Assembly (NCBI RefSeq): GCF_030332225.1
Contig: NZ_JAOWIF010000043.1
Coordinates: forward strand, 1-64,000
Direction: 5' to 3'
Length of the DNA stretch: 64,000 nt
Origin: Citrobacter sp. Cu233
GTDB lineage: Bacteria > Pseudomonadota > Gammaproteobacteria > Enterobacterales > Enterobacteriaceae
This document shows positions 50,051 through 59,184 of this stretch, in pieces. Position 1 is the stretch's first letter; every line of letters starts with the position of its first letter. The notes beneath the pieces were generated by a model. That model saw nothing but the letters and a program-made list of their open reading frames with translations, was not told the origin of the DNA and did not search any database. The translations under genes were made by a program, and so were the position numbers.

Positions 50051-50932
50051 ATGATGCGAATCGCGCTCTTCCTGCTGACGAACCTGGCTGTGATGGTCGT
50101 TTTCGGGCTGGTATTGAGCCTGACAGGGATCCAGTCAAGCAGCGTTCAAGGCTTGTTAATTATGGCACTGCTGTTTGGTTTTGGTGGTTCCTTCATTTCG
50201 CTGCTGATGTCCAAATGGATGGCGTTAAAGTCCGTTGGTGGAGAAGTTATTGAGCAGCCGCGTAATGAGAGAGAACGCTGGCTGGTGAATACGGTAGCGA
50301 TACAGGCTCGTCAGGCCGGGATCGCTATGCCACAGGTGGCTATTTACCATGCGCCGGATATTAACGCGTTTGCTACCGGCGCACGCCGGGATGCTTCGCT
50401 GGTAGCCGTTAGTACTGGCCTGCTGCAAAACATGAGCCCGGATGAAGCTGAAGCTGTTATTGCGCATGAAATTAGCCACATTGCCAATGGCGATATGGTT
50501 ACCATGACGCTGATTCAGGGGGTAGTGAACACCTTTGTTATCTTCATTTCGCGTATTCTTGCGCAGATTGCCGCTGGTTTTATGGGCGGGAACCGCGATG
50601 AAGGGGAGGAAAGTAACGGCAATCCATTAATCTATTTTGCCGTGGCGACGGTCCTGGAGCTGGTGTTTGGTATTCTGGCGAGCATTATTACCATGTGGTT
50701 CTCACGCCATCGTGAATTCCATGCGGATGCAGGTTCTGCAAAACTGGTTGGTCGTGAGAAGATGATTGCCGCATTGCAGCGTCTGAAAACCAGTTATGAG
50801 CCGCAGGAAGCGACCAGCATGATGGCGTTCTGCATCAACGGTAAATCCAAATCGTTGAGTGAGCTGTTTATGACTCACCCACCGTTGGATAAACGTATTG
50901 AAGCGCTGCGTAGTGGTGAATACCTGAAGTAA
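50051..50932 (+). CDS. htpX: Membrane-bound zinc protease HtpX
   Basis: 293 residues, E. coli length. Two N-terminal membrane helices (about 5-25, 33-55), then the HEXXH motif as [10 protein letters not shown] near 140, and two further hydrophobic segments near 157 and 193. The third zinc ligand Glu is in [12 protein letters not shown]. It degrades damaged inner-membrane proteins together with FtsH. A 7-bp inverted repeat, ACCCATA-CGA-TATGGGT (49991-50007), stands 44 bases before the start. Confidence 0.96.
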   Translation: MMRIALFLLTNLAVMVVFGLVLSLTGIQSSSVQGLLIMALLFGFGGSFISLLMSKWMALKSVGGEVIEQPRNERERWLVNTVAIQARQAGIAMPQVAIYHAPDINAFATGARRDASLVAVSTGLLQNMSPDEAEAVIAHEISHIANGDMVTMTLIQGVVNTFVIFISRILAQIAAGFMGGNRDEGEESNGNPLIYFAVATVLELVFGILASIITMWFSRHREFHADAGSAKLVGREKMIAALQRLKTSYEPQEATSMMAFCINGKSKSLSELFMTHPPLDKRIEALRSGEYLK

Positions 50933-50952
50933 TCCGTGGTAAACGAAAAAGC

Positions 50953-50981
50953 AAAAGCGCGTCGAAAGGCGCGCTTTTTTT
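50953..50981. terminator. Bidirectional terminator between htpX and yebQ
   Basis: AAAAGCGC (50953-50960) pairs with GCGCTTTT (50971-50978), followed by more T. It separates the convergent htpX and yebQ and touches the yebQ stop. Confidence 0.85.
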
Positions 50982-52353
50982 ATGCATTAATCCGGGGCTG
51001 GGTTATACGTAATCCGCTAACAATTGCCGCAACAGTTGCCAGGATGCCCGCAGTAATCAGCGAGACGTGCGTGCCGCTGTCGCCAAACTGGTTTAGCATC
51101 AATGCAACCAGCGCTGCCCCGGTACTTTGTCCAAGCAAGCGTGCCGTTCCCAGCATCCCGCTCGCACCGCCACTGCGTTCACGTGGTGCGGAGGTGATGA
51201 TGGTGTGATTATTCGGTGACTGGAACAAGCCAAAACCCGCACCGCATAAAATCATCGGCCAGATGATATTAAAATCAGAAGGTGCGGTAGGCAGTAGCAC
51301 CAGCGAAAATAACCCGCTTGCCATGACGGCCATCCCCAGCGCACCTAAAAGACCCGCATGAACGCGTTCAATCAGATAACCAGCCAGCGGCGCCATGACC
51401 ATGGTTGCGAGCGGCCACGGGGTCAGTAGTAACCCTGTTTCGACTTCGCTACGATCCAGTACGGTTTGTAAAAAGAAGGGCAAGGAAACCATCGCCAGCA
51501 TTTGCGCGCTGAATGAACATATCGACGTACAAATTGAGAGTGAAAAAAGGGGGATCCGTAGCAGATCAACCGGTAGTAACGGTACTGGCAGTGCGAGCTG
51601 ACGACGGATAAAAAAGAAACCTACCACGATGAGGCCTACGAGCTCAGCACCAATTAACGTAAGTGATTGCCCTTGTGCAAAACCGCTAAGTGCGGTGATT
51701 AGCAAACCAAACGTTAGCGCATTCATCACCGCGCTGGGCAGATCAAAACGTGGCTTATTGCTACGCGGTGTATTAGGTGGCAGGAAGCGCATGGCCAGCA
51801 GCAACGCGATAATTCCCAGTGGGACGTTAATCAGAAACAACCATTTCCACGAGGCAATAGAGAGGATCGTTGCTGCAATAGTCGGGCCTGCTGCTGAGGA
51901 AACCGCCACGATAAAGGAGTTGATCCCCATGCCTCGACCAAGCTGACGCTGCGGATAAATCAAGCGAATGAGTGCTGTATTCACGCTCATCAATGCCGCT
52001 CCGCCGAAACCCTGAGCCACACGCGCCAGTGTTAGCATGTGCAGCGAATCGGAAAGGGCACAGAAAAGTGATGCGAGCAGAAATACCACCAGTCCGCACT
52101 TGTATATGCGTCGGTAGCCAAACATATCACCCAAAAATGAGAGTGACAGGAGTGATACGACAATTGCGATTTGGTAGGCGTTAACGACCCAGATTGAGCT
52201 GGCCGCGGAGGCCTGAAGATCGGTGGCAATCGTCGGCAGGGCAACGTTAGCAATTGCGCCGTCCAGTACAGCCATAGAGATGCCAATAACAATGGTTAAA
52301 ATTGCACCGTACCGCTGGGGCAATGGCAGGCCATCAGCCTGATTTTTTTCCAT
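50980..52353 (-). CDS. yebQ: MFS transporter YebQ (DHA2-like)
   Basis: 457 residues with about 14 hydrophobic helices, the DHA2/EmrB-type layout. The family motif near the first helices reads VLDGAIANVALPTIATDLQ, and motif A near 80 reads LGDMFGYRRIYKCG. Probably a drug or metabolite exporter in the inner membrane; substrate unknown. Next to kdgR and divergent from it, as in E. coli. Confidence 0.94.
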   Translation of the reverse strand: MEKNQADGLPLPQRYGAILTIVIGISMAVLDGAIANVALPTIATDLQASAASSIWVVNAYQIAIVVSLLSLSFLGDMFGYRRIYKCGLVVFLLASLFCALSDSLHMLTLARVAQGFGGAALMSVNTALIRLIYPQRQLGRGMGINSFIVAVSSAAGPTIAATILSIASWKWLFLINVPLGIIALLLAMRFLPPNTPRSNKPRFDLPSAVMNALTFGLLITALSGFAQGQSLTLIGAELVGLIVVGFFFIRRQLALPVPLLPVDLLRIPLFSLSICTSICSFSAQMLAMVSLPFFLQTVLDRSEVETGLLLTPWPLATMVMAPLAGYLIERVHAGLLGALGMAVMASGLFSLVLLPTAPSDFNIIWPMILCGAGFGLFQSPNNHTIITSAPRERSGGASGMLGTARLLGQSTGAALVALMLNQFGDSGTHVSLITAGILATVAAIVSGLRITQPRINA

Positions 52354-52528
52354 AGGAAGTCAATTTTGTCGGAAATTATGATGAGAATAATAATTTTAGC
52401 ATTGATATTCAGGCGTTAGGTCGCAGATTTGTAACTAAGTGAGCAAAGACAGATTGCGACGGCTGGTACGTGAAATTATAATAAAAACCGGTTCTGATTT
52501 TTATAAAACACTCGCAATGAGGTGGTAA

Positions 52529-53320
52529 ATGGCTATCGCAGATCTGGATAAACAACCCGATTCTGTATCTTCCGTGCTGAAGGTTTTTGGCATCCTGCAG
52601 GCGCTGGGTGAAGAGCGCGAAATTGGTATTACCGAATTGTCACAACGCGTCATGATGTCGAAAAGCACCGTTTACCGCTTTTTGCAGACCATGAAAACGC
52701 TGGGTTATGTGGCACAAGAAGGCGAGTCTGAGAAATATTCCCTGACCCTGAAACTATTTGAGCTGGGCGCGCGTGCATTACAGAACGTTGATCTGATCCG
52801 TAGCGCTGACATCCAGATGCGCGAGCTTTCGCGTTTGACCAAAGAAACGGTACATCTCGGTGCGCTGGATGAAGACAGCATTGTCTACATCCATAAAATC
52901 GACTCGATGTACAATTTGCGCATGTATTCCCGTGTAGGTCGTCGTAATCCGCTGTACAGTACCGCCATTGGTAAAGTGCTGCTGGCATGGCGTGACCGCG
53001 ATGAAGTGAAACAAATTCTGGATGGTATTGAGTACAAACGCAGTACCGATCGTACAATCACGAACACCGATGAATTGCTGGTATTGCTGGACAAAGTCCG
53101 TGAGCAGGGCTACGGCGAAGACAACGAAGAGCAGGAAGAAGGACTGCGCTGCATTGGTGTACCGGTATTTGATCGTTTCGGTGTGGTTATTGCGGGTCTG
53201 AGTATCTCATTCCCGACGCTGCGTTTTTCTGAAGAACGTTTGCACGAATATGTCGAAATGCTGCACACCGCAGCGCGTAAGATTTCAGAGCAAATGGGTT
53301 ATAACGATTACCCGTTCTGA
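52529..53320 (+). CDS. kdgR: Pectin-degradation regulator KdgR (IclR family)
   Basis: 263 residues. An N-terminal winged helix-turn-helix (about 15-75, ITELSQRVMMSKSTVYRFLQTM) and an IclR effector domain (about 90-260, with the conserved LGALDEDSIVYIHK, YSTAIGKVLLAW and RCIGVPVFDRFG). It represses genes for 2-keto-3-deoxygluconate use; its product joins the Eda route encoded earlier in the window. RBS AGGTGG precedes ATG 52529. Confidence 0.96.
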   Translation: MAIADLDKQPDSVSSVLKVFGILQALGEEREIGITELSQRVMMSKSTVYRFLQTMKTLGYVAQEGESEKYSLTLKLFELGARALQNVDLIRSADIQMRELSRLTKETVHLGALDEDSIVYIHKIDSMYNLRMYSRVGRRNPLYSTAIGKVLLAWRDRDEVKQILDGIEYKRSTDRTITNTDELLVLLDKVREQGYGEDNEEQEEGLRCIGVPVFDRFGVVIAGLSISFPTLRFSEERLHEYVEMLHTAARKISEQMGYNDYPF

Positions 53321-53341
53321 TTTTAACGCGTTGCGATATGC

Positions 53342-53372
53342 AAAAAACCCGATACAGCGTATCGGGTTTTTT
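53342..53372 (+). terminator. Terminator after kdgR
   Basis: AAAAAACCCGATAC (53342-53355) pairs with GTATCGGGTTTTTT (53359-53372) around a 3-base loop. The A/T flanks would let it act on both strands. Confidence 0.9.
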
Positions 53373-53425
53373 ACGACCTGACATCGTAGCCGGAGCAAAT
53401 AACATACTGACTTTTTGCTGCTATA

Positions 53426-53665
53426 TTAACCGTTATCGATAACTACGGTGCTTTTCCTCAACAGGGGACAATCTGACAGGCCAATGATGCCGCTTTGGGT
53501 ATGGACGTATTGCGCGGTGCTGGTCCCGCGGGCGGTCAGATATTGACATTGCAGGCCCAGACCTGCTGCAGTCTCCTTACTTCCTATCAAAACGCCGTAG
53601 CCACTCAGTAATAAACCGATCCAAACCAGAGCGAGCAACACAATAGCGCGGATAATCAGACGCAT
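53426..53665 (-). CDS. yobH: Small membrane protein YobH
   Basis: 79 residues, E. coli length, with one N-terminal hydrophobic helix (about 6-27, AIVLLALVWIGLLLSGYGVLI) and a small periplasmic part with two cysteines. Function unknown. It is next to mgrB, as in E. coli, and read in the same direction as no close neighbour. Confidence 0.9.
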   Translation of the reverse strand: MRLIIRAIVLLALVWIGLLLSGYGVLIGSKETAAGLGLQCQYLTARGTSTAQYVHTQSGIIGLSDCPLLRKSTVVIDNG

Positions 53666-53757
53666 TACAACCTCTTATCTTTTCTCGTTATTATTAGATT
53701 AGCCTGTACATGGGATGAAACAAGTGAATCATTCCTAAAAACATTTAATGCCGTTAC

Positions 53758-53774
53758 AGTTAACTTAGGGTTTA
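53758..53774 (+). promoter_or_regulatory. Putative PhoP box of mgrB
   Basis: AGTTAA-CTTAG-GGTTTA matches the direct-repeat PhoP pattern (GTTTA-N5-GTTTA with one mismatch) and lies 56 bases before the mgrB start. mgrB is an established PhoP target. Confidence 0.65.
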
Positions 53775-53829
53775 GGTAACTCATGATAATTTATCAACAT
53801 AAGCTGTAGATTCGGAGAGTGGAGTTGGA

Positions 53830-53973
53830 GTGAAAAAAATTCGATGGGTGGTCCTGATAGTTGTCGTGCTGGTATGCATACTGATGTGGGCGCAGGTGTT
53901 CAACATCATGTGCGATCAGGACGTACAATTTTTCAGCGGAATTTGCGCCATCAATAAATTTATTCCCTGGTAA
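53830..53973 (+). CDS. mgrB: PhoQ feedback inhibitor MgrB
   Basis: 47 residues with a GTG start, 3 bases after [28 protein letters not shown] is the membrane segment; the periplasmic tail keeps both cysteines (C28, C39) needed for the redox-sensing disulfide, and ends INKFIPW. MgrB binds PhoQ and damps PhoPQ output; its loss causes colistin resistance in related species. The gene is intact here. It is too short for most ORF callers. Confidence 0.96.
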   Translation: MKKIRWVVLIVVVLVCILMWAQVFNIMCDQDVQFFSGICAINKFIPW

Positions 53974-54047
53974 GCGCATTTCAGTAACAGTTGATTACCT
54001 TCTTGTGCGGCAGTGGTAAACTACGCTGTCTACATTGAGGTGGTGAA

Positions 54048-54332
54048 ATGAACGAAGTTTTGAATTCTGGCGCGTTGAGTTTTGCGTCTTTAGCGGTATC
54101 GGTGGTGGTTCTGGTCATCGGGCTTGTATTGTGGTTTTTCGTCAATCGGGCAAGTTCGCGTACTAACGAGCAGATTGAACTGCTTGAGGCGTTGTTGGAT
54201 CAGCAAAAACGACAGAACGCATTGCTCCGTCGTCTTTGTGAAGCTAACGAACCGGAAAAAGCAGAAGAGCCTGCTGCGGTGCAAACTCAGGATGAAGATG
54301 ATGACATCATTCGCCTGGTAGCCGAACGGTAG
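54048..54332 (+). CDS. yebO: Small membrane protein YebO
   Basis: 94 residues, one membrane helix (about 14-35, LAVSVVVLVIGLVLWFFVNRAS), then a cytosolic coiled-coil-like stretch (NEQIELLEALLDQQKRQNALLRRL) and an acidic tail ending IIRLVAER. Function unknown. It sits downstream of mgrB as in E. coli. Confidence 0.92.
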   Translation: MNEVLNSGALSFASLAVSVVVLVIGLVLWFFVNRASSRTNEQIELLEALLDQQKRQNALLRRLCEANEPEKAEEPAAVQTQDEDDDIIRLVAER

Positions 54333-54985
54333 TAAACAGAAAGACAGGGTGAGAGTCTGTAGATGCTATTCTCAGATGCTTCATCCTGTCGTCAACGATA
54401 TCAGATTATTTTCTTCTGCAACAATCCAGCAATTACTGCGCTGGCATACGTGGAACCTGCGTTTTTCCAGATGCTCTGACCAATTAATATCTTATCGCTG
54501 GTTCGACATAAATATAATTATCCATAGATTAATAATATGATTGTGTCATTTTTGTGATACCGATCGTTTTATTATCAGCGAAACGTTTCTCTTACTTTTT
54601 TTTGTGCATTGTCATCATTCTTTCATTATTTTGGTGCAAAACCAGAATGCTGATCTCATTTTTATGCTTGTGATATTTTATGCATTACTAAGCATAAAAA
54701 ATGATATCTGGCAGAGGCCGTGACAGATAATCTGGAACAGTTCAACCTTATGAGCTATGGTAGAAAAGTCCTTGCTACGGCGCAGGCCAGCCGGGGCAAG
54801 GGGGAGAGGCGGGGATATATCTCTACCTGGTCTGGCGCATACTAGTCTGGCGCATAACTGTGCAGTTGTTGTTTGATGAACTGCGGGATTTGTGCGACCG
54901 ATCGAGACACGTTTAAAAATGGCTTGCCATTATTAACGTTGTATGTGATAACACGGTTTGGGTTAAACGAGGTACAGTTCTGTTT
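54333..54985. other. Long intergenic region upstream of yobF-cspC
   Basis: 653 bases without a convincing gene. The left half is AT-rich. The right half (from about 54720) should hold the promoter and 5' leader of yobF-cspC. It contains a 13-base tandem-like repeat, GTCTGGCGCATAC then GTCTGGCGCATAA (54830-54842 and 54846-54858). Short ORFs here look like noise. Confidence 0.5.
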
Positions 54986-55129
54986 ATGTGTGGCATTTTC
55001 AGTAAAGAAGTCCTGAGTAAACACGTTGACGTTGAATACCGCTTCTCTGCCGAACCTTATATTAGTGCCTCAAGCAGTAATGTCTCAGTTTTATCTATGT
55101 TATGCCTGCGGGCGAAGAAAATACTCTAA
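54986..55129 (+). CDS. yobF: Small protein YobF
   Basis: 47 residues ([20 protein letters not shown]...), the length and sequence of E. coli YobF with a few changes, ending in RAKKIL. It is translated just before cspC, 12 bases apart, and is co-transcribed with it; heat shock raises its level in E. coli. Function unknown. DUF2527 family. Confidence 0.93.
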   Translation: MCGIFSKEVLSKHVDVEYRFSAEPYISASSSNVSVLSMLCLRAKKIL

Positions 55130-55141
55130 GGAATTTTGCAA

Positions 55142-55351
55142 ATGGCAAAGATTAAAGGTCAAGTTAAGTGGTTCAACGAGTCCAAAGGTTTTGGTTTCAT
55201 TACTCCGGCTGATGGCAGCAAAGACGTGTTCGTACACTTCTCCGCTATCCAGGGTAACGGCTTCAAAACTCTGGCTGAAGGCCAGAACGTTGAGTTCGAA
55301 ATTCAGGACGGCCAGAAAGGTCCGGCTGCTGTTAACGTAACAGCTATCTGA
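55142..55351 (+). CDS. cspC: Cold-shock-like protein CspC
   Basis: 69 residues from [20 protein letters not shown], with RNP1 (KGFGFI) and RNP2 (VFVHF) motifs. A two-codon earlier start is not used in the family. CspC is expressed at 37 degrees, binds single-stranded RNA, melts structure and stabilises messages such as rpoS. TAAGGA lies just upstream. Confidence 0.97.
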
Positions 55352-55399
55352 TCGATACCACTGATTTGAAGCGCTCAGGCGCAACCAATTCAGATAAAA

Positions 55400-55424
55400 A
55401 GCCTCGCTTATGCGGGGCTTTTTA
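55400..55424 (+). terminator. Terminator after cspC
   Basis: AGCCTCGC-TTAT-GCGGGGCT (55400-55419) with TTTTT. It closes the yobF-cspC unit. Confidence 0.9.
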
Positions 55425-55570
55425 ATTCAAATTACGTCAAAATATTTCTGAATGCCTCTCCATTAGTGCTTTGTTGCAAAGGCGTGATGTTCGTAGCATT
55501 GTTTTTCCCGCTTTCTCCCGGTAATTCCCGTTAAATCAGTCACCTGAAAAACTATCATGCTGGAGCCCCG

Positions 55571-57316
55571 GTGAAAAAGAAAAACGACGGCGATGCGCGC
55601 AATTTTACTCCCGTACGTTTTGCCCTGCTTTGTGTGGCAATATTGTTGAGTCTGGGATTGTTGCTTGGTCGGGTTGCGTGGTTACAAATCGTCACCCCAA
55701 CAAATCTGGTCAAGCAGGAGGATATGCGTTCGTTACGTGAAGTCACCATCGCCTCACCGCGCGGGATGATTACCGACAGAGAAGGACGTCCCCTTGCAGT
55801 AAGCGTGCCGGTGAATGCAGTTTGGGCCGATCCCAAGACCATTATAAGCAAGGGGGGCGTGGGTTATAACGAGCGTTGGCAAGCACTGGCCAGAACCCTG
55901 CATCTGTCACTCAGTTCACTGGCGGAACGTGTAAACAGTAACCCTACCGGGCGTTTTATCTATCTGGCACGACAGATTTCCCCGCAGCAGGCAGAGTGGG
56001 TCGATGATCTTAATCTCCCGGGGATCAATCTGCGCGAAGAATCCCGCCGTTTCTATCCCGCAGGTCATGTGGCGGCGAATCTCATCGGCTTTACGAACAT
56101 TGATGGACAAGGTATTGAAGGCCTGGAGAAAAGTTTCAACAGTCAGTTGATGGGGAAACCCGGCTCTCGCCTTGTGCGCAAAGACAAGTTCGGACATGTG
56201 ATTGAAAATATAACGGAAGTGATGCCGGTCCCCGCGCACGAATTGCAGCTCAGTATTGATGAACGCCTGCAGACGGTGACTGAAGATGCGCTGGACAATG
56301 CCGTGACATGGAATAAAGCGGATTCTGGTGCGGCGGTGCTGATCAGTATTGCCACCGGTGAAATCCTGTCGATGGCGAGTTTTCCCGATTTTAACCCTAA
56401 TAACCGCGAAGGCGCGGTACTGGATGATTTCCGCAACCGTGCCATTAGTGACACCTTTGAGCCTGGCTCAACCGTCAAACCATTAGTGATCATGACCGCT
56501 CTCCAGCAGGGGATTGTGCAGCCTGACAGCGTGATTGATACCCATCCCTTTAATGTTGATGGTCATCGTATCCGCGACGTCGGGTTTTACCCTGAGCTAT
56601 CGCTTACCGGTATTTTGCAGAAATCGAGCGATACCGGTGTGTCGCACCTTTCGCTGGCAATGCCGGTACAGAAACTGCTGGATACCTATAAAAGCTTTGG
56701 CTTCGGTGATCCCACCGGCTTAGGTCTCACCGGAGAAAGTAGCGGCTTAATGCCTCAGCGACGTTACTGGAGCGATTTGGATCGCGCGACCTTTGCATTC
56801 GGTTACGGGTTAATGGTGACACCGCTCCAACTGGCACATGTCTATGCCACTATTGGCAGTTTTGGCGTCTACCGACCGCTTTCAATTACACGTATCGACC
56901 CACCGGTGATAGGAACCCGCGTAATGCCAGAAGCGCTGGTGCATCAGGTTGAACATATGATGGAGAGCGTTGCGCTGCCCGGCGGAGGTGGGACCAAGGC
57001 TGCGGTGAGGGATTATCGTGTTGCGGTGAAAACCGGGACGGCAAAAAAAATAGGCGATGACGGTAAGTACGTCGACAAATACGTGGCTTATACGGCAGGG
57101 GTTGCCCCTGCCAGTGATCCGAAATTCGCGCTGGTCGTGGTGATAAATAACCCACAAAACGGCGCTTACTACGGCGGTGCGGTATCGGCTCCGGTGTTCA
57201 GCCAGATCATGGGGGACGTCCTGCGTCTGGAAAATGTGAAACCCGACGGAATGCCAGCCGATTCTGACCATCTGCTGGTGATGCACGGCAGTAGCCAGAC
57301 CTCGCCGTCGCTGTAA
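55571..57316 (+). CDS. FtsI/PBP3-like class B transpeptidase (PBP3SAL type)
   Basis: 581 residues, GTG start, close in length to FtsI. One N-terminal membrane helix (about 15-38), a pedestal domain (about 60-230) and a transpeptidase domain (about 250-575). Active-site motifs: S300-TVK303 in EPGSTVKPLV, S352-S353-D354 in QKSSDTGVSHL (SxD where FtsI has SxN), and K487-TG489 in VKTGTAKK. This position between cspC and rlmA is that of Salmonella PBP3SAL, a septal synthase used in acidic conditions inside host cells. E. coli K-12 lacks it. True ftsI is elsewhere, in the dcw cluster. Confidence 0.92.
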   Translation: MKKKNDGDARNFTPVRFALLCVAILLSLGLLLGRVAWLQIVTPTNLVKQEDMRSLREVTIASPRGMITDREGRPLAVSVPVNAVWADPKTIISKGGVGYNERWQALARTLHLSLSSLAERVNSNPTGRFIYLARQISPQQAEWVDDLNLPGINLREESRRFYPAGHVAANLIGFTNIDGQGIEGLEKSFNSQLMGKPGSRLVRKDKFGHVIENITEVMPVPAHELQLSIDERLQTVTEDALDNAVTWNKADSGAAVLISIATGEILSMASFPDFNPNNREGAVLDDFRNRAISDTFEPGSTVKPLVIMTALQQGIVQPDSVIDTHPFNVDGHRIRDVGFYPELSLTGILQKSSDTGVSHLSLAMPVQKLLDTYKSFGFGDPTGLGLTGESSGLMPQRRYWSDLDRATFAFGYGLMVTPLQLAHVYATIGSFGVYRPLSITRIDPPVIGTRVMPEALVHQVEHMMESVALPGGGGTKAAVRDYRVAVKTGTAKKIGDDGKYVDKYVAYTAGVAPASDPKFALVVVINNPQNGAYYGGAVSAPVFSQIMGDVLRLENVKPDGMPADSDHLLVMHGSSQTSPSL

Positions 57317-57379
57317 GTTATTTTCGCGGGGCGCGAATCGCGTTACACTTGCGCCCTTAAATCACCAGCCGGAGTTGTC

Positions 57380-58189
57380 ATGTCGTTTTCCTGTCCCCTT
57401 TGTCATCAGCCTCTTACTCAAGCGAATAACAGTTTTGTGTGCCCTGGACGGCATCAGTTTGACGTGGCAAAAGAGGGGTATGTCAACCTGATGCCGGTTC
57501 AGCATAAGCGGTCGCGCGATCCGGGTGACAGTGCGGAAATGATGCAGGCTCGCCGGGCATTTCTGGATGCCGGGCACTATCAACCGCTGCGTGATGCGAT
57601 TGTGAATGCGCTCAGCGAGAGGCTGGGAACAAGTGATGTGTCGATTCTGGATATCGGCTGTGGAGAAGGGTACTACACCCACGCTTTCGCGGATGCGATA
57701 GCGAATAGCTCGACCTTTGGTCTGGACGTTTCGAAAGTGGCGATTAAGGCTGCAGCCCGGCGCTATCCACAAGTGACTTTTTGCGTTGCCTCAAGTCATC
57801 GTCTGCCGTTTGCCGATGCGTCAATGGACGCCATCATCAGGATCTACGCACCTTGTAAAGCAGAAGAGCTGGCTCGTGTGGTTAAACCGGGTGGGGGGGT
57901 GATTACGGCCACGCCAGGCCCGCGGCATTTAATGGAGCTTAAGGGGCTGATTTATGATGAGGTGCGTCTGCATGCGGCACATACAGAGCAGCTTGACGGC
58001 TTTGTCCTGCAACAGCGTATTGCTCTGGGGTATCAGATGCAGCTCAATGGTAGTGAGGCGGTCTCATTACTGCAAATGACGCCTTTTGCCTGGCGAGCAA
58101 AACCGGAAGTCTGGGAGGCGCTGGCGAAGAAATCGGTATTTGACTGCCAGACAGACTTTAGTATTCATATCTGGCAGCGTGTAGATTAA
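57380..58189 (+). CDS. rlmA: 23S rRNA m1G745 methyltransferase RlmA
   Basis: 269 residues, E. coli length. An N-terminal zinc finger ([12 protein letters not shown]...[10 protein letters not shown]; Cys5, Cys8, Cys21, His25) is followed by a Rossmann SAM-binding domain ([17 protein letters not shown] near 92). It methylates N1 of G745 in 23S rRNA. The 3' end overlaps mntP by four bases. Confidence 0.95.
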   Translation: MSFSCPLCHQPLTQANNSFVCPGRHQFDVAKEGYVNLMPVQHKRSRDPGDSAEMMQARRAFLDAGHYQPLRDAIVNALSERLGTSDVSILDIGCGEGYYTHAFADAIANSSTFGLDVSKVAIKAAARRYPQVTFCVASSHRLPFADASMDAIIRIYAPCKAEELARVVKPGGGVITATPGPRHLMELKGLIYDEVRLHAAHTEQLDGFVLQQRIALGYQMQLNGSEAVSLLQMTPFAWRAKPEVWEALAKKSVFDCQTDFSIHIWQRVD

Positions 58190-58752
58190 CCGTGAAAGTG
58201 TGCCCAGAGAATCTGGGCACCGATACCAATCAGGACTACCCCACCCAGAATTTCCGCGCGTTTGCCCAACATCGGGCCAATAAAACGTCCGATCATCATC
58301 CCGAGAGTAGACATAATTAATGTGGCGCAGCCTATAGCAAGCGCAGTCGCGATGATGTTCACCTGAAGAAAGGCCAGACCCACGCCGACGGCCATTGCAT
58401 CGAGACTGGTGGCAATTGCGGTGGTAACCAGTAGCCAAAAACCGTGGCGGCGCTGTGGCTCTTCGTCTTCATCGCCATTGTCGCGGAAACCTTCGATTAT
58501 CATTCGGCCACCTAAAAAGAAAAGCAGGATGAAGGCGATCCAGTGATTCCACTCCAACACGAATTTGCTGGCAAGCATGCCCATTCCCCAGCCAATCAGC
58601 GGCGTAAGGGTCTCGACTGCGCCAAAAATAAGGCCGGTACGCAGGGCTTCAGAGAATTTAGGTTTATGTAAGGTGGCGCCTTTGCCAATTGATGCTGCGA
58701 AAGCATCCATCGACATGCCGAAAGCGAGAAGAACAGTTGCAGTGATATTCAT
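58186..58752 (-). CDS. mntP: Manganese exporter MntP
   Basis: 188 residues from [21 protein letters not shown]; an in-frame extension to 58791 would run into the riboswitch. Six membrane helices in two inverted repeats carry the conserved acidic residues ([10 protein letters not shown] and [11 protein letters not shown]). It exports Mn(II). A yybP-ykoY-type leader, MntR boxes and a Fur-like site precede it. Confidence 0.95.
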   Translation of the reverse strand: MNITATVLLAFGMSMDAFAASIGKGATLHKPKFSEALRTGLIFGAVETLTPLIGWGMGMLASKFVLEWNHWIAFILLFFLGGRMIIEGFRDNGDEDEEPQRRHGFWLLVTTAIATSLDAMAVGVGLAFLQVNIIATALAIGCATLIMSTLGMMIGRFIGPMLGKRAEILGGVVLIGIGAQILWAHFHG

Positions 58753-58799
58753 AACAGCGTCCTGACCGGGGTATTCCATAAAACACATCACTGCCCCCA

Positions 58800-58977
58800 G
58801 TAACTATGCACACTGAGCGGACCCACTGTCTATACAGAGCCATTCAAATATGCATTGCAGTTGATGTGCCTATGGTCTCGCCTGACTAAACGTGATGTTC
58901 AGTCCGTACGTGCCACGTTTTTCAACGAGTATGTTGACACGTACATTTCCGGAGTCTGGAAATCGGCTACTCCCCAA
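58800..58977 (-). ncRNA. yybP-ykoY manganese riboswitch in the mntP leader
   Basis: Read on the minus strand from 58976, the leader begins GGGGAGTAGCCGATTTCC, the invariant 5' core of this class, and later has CAGGCGAGACCATAGGC, which contributes the second half. The 5'-UTR of about 220 bases before mntP is the known position in E. coli. Mn(II) binding is expected to open the mntP ribosome binding site. The 3' limit is approximate. Confidence 0.88.
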
Positions 58978-59045
58978 CGACGGGCGCAACCTTAACATAT
59001 TTTTGGAATATAAGACAAGAAACGCAGAAATATTATTTGACTTCT

Positions 59046-59066
59046 AAATGAAAACAATTTTCATTT
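59046..59066. promoter_or_regulatory. Fur-like palindrome upstream of mntP
   Basis: AAATGAAAA-CAA-TTTTCATTT is a perfect 9-bp inverted repeat with 3-base spacer, similar in composition to Fur sites (GATAATGATAATCATTATC) though not a close match. E. coli mntP is reported to respond to Fur as well as MntR. Confidence 0.5.
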
Positions 59067-59115
59067 AGATTTATTTATAGATAAAACGTTAAGTTAAATA
59101 GTATATGGGCGGAGG

Positions 59116-59136
59116 AATATAGCCTTAGCTATGTTT
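59116..59136 (-). promoter_or_regulatory. MntR box 1 upstream of mntP
   Basis: The minus strand reads AAACATAGC-TAA-GGCTATATT, matching the E. coli mntH MntR palindrome AAACATAGCAAAGGCTATGTTT with only two or three changes. Confidence 0.8.
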
Positions 59137-59157
59137 GTTTTTCACTGAGATATAAAA

Positions 59158-59178
59158 AAACATAGTTCGGGCTATATT
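59158..59178 (+). promoter_or_regulatory. MntR box 2 upstream of mntP
   Basis: AAACATAG-TTCGG-GCTATATT fits the same pattern with a diverged centre. Its centre is 42 bases from that of box 1, four helical turns. The two boxes are also inverted relative to each other and could pair as a long hairpin next to the yobD stop, so a terminator role for yobD is possible too. Confidence 0.7.
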
Positions 59179-59184
59179 TTTAAC

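Noticed and set aside
53830-53973. mgrB considered as possibly disrupted
   Set aside because: The 47-codon frame is complete, with both cysteines and the usual C-terminus.
54842-55024. 60-residue minus-strand ORF upstream of yobF
   Set aside because: Overlaps the yobF leader and start; no family features.
59116-59178. AT-rich long hairpin considered only as the yobD terminator
   Set aside because: Each half matches the MntR box pattern closely, and the T-tract expected of a terminator is weak on the relevant strand.
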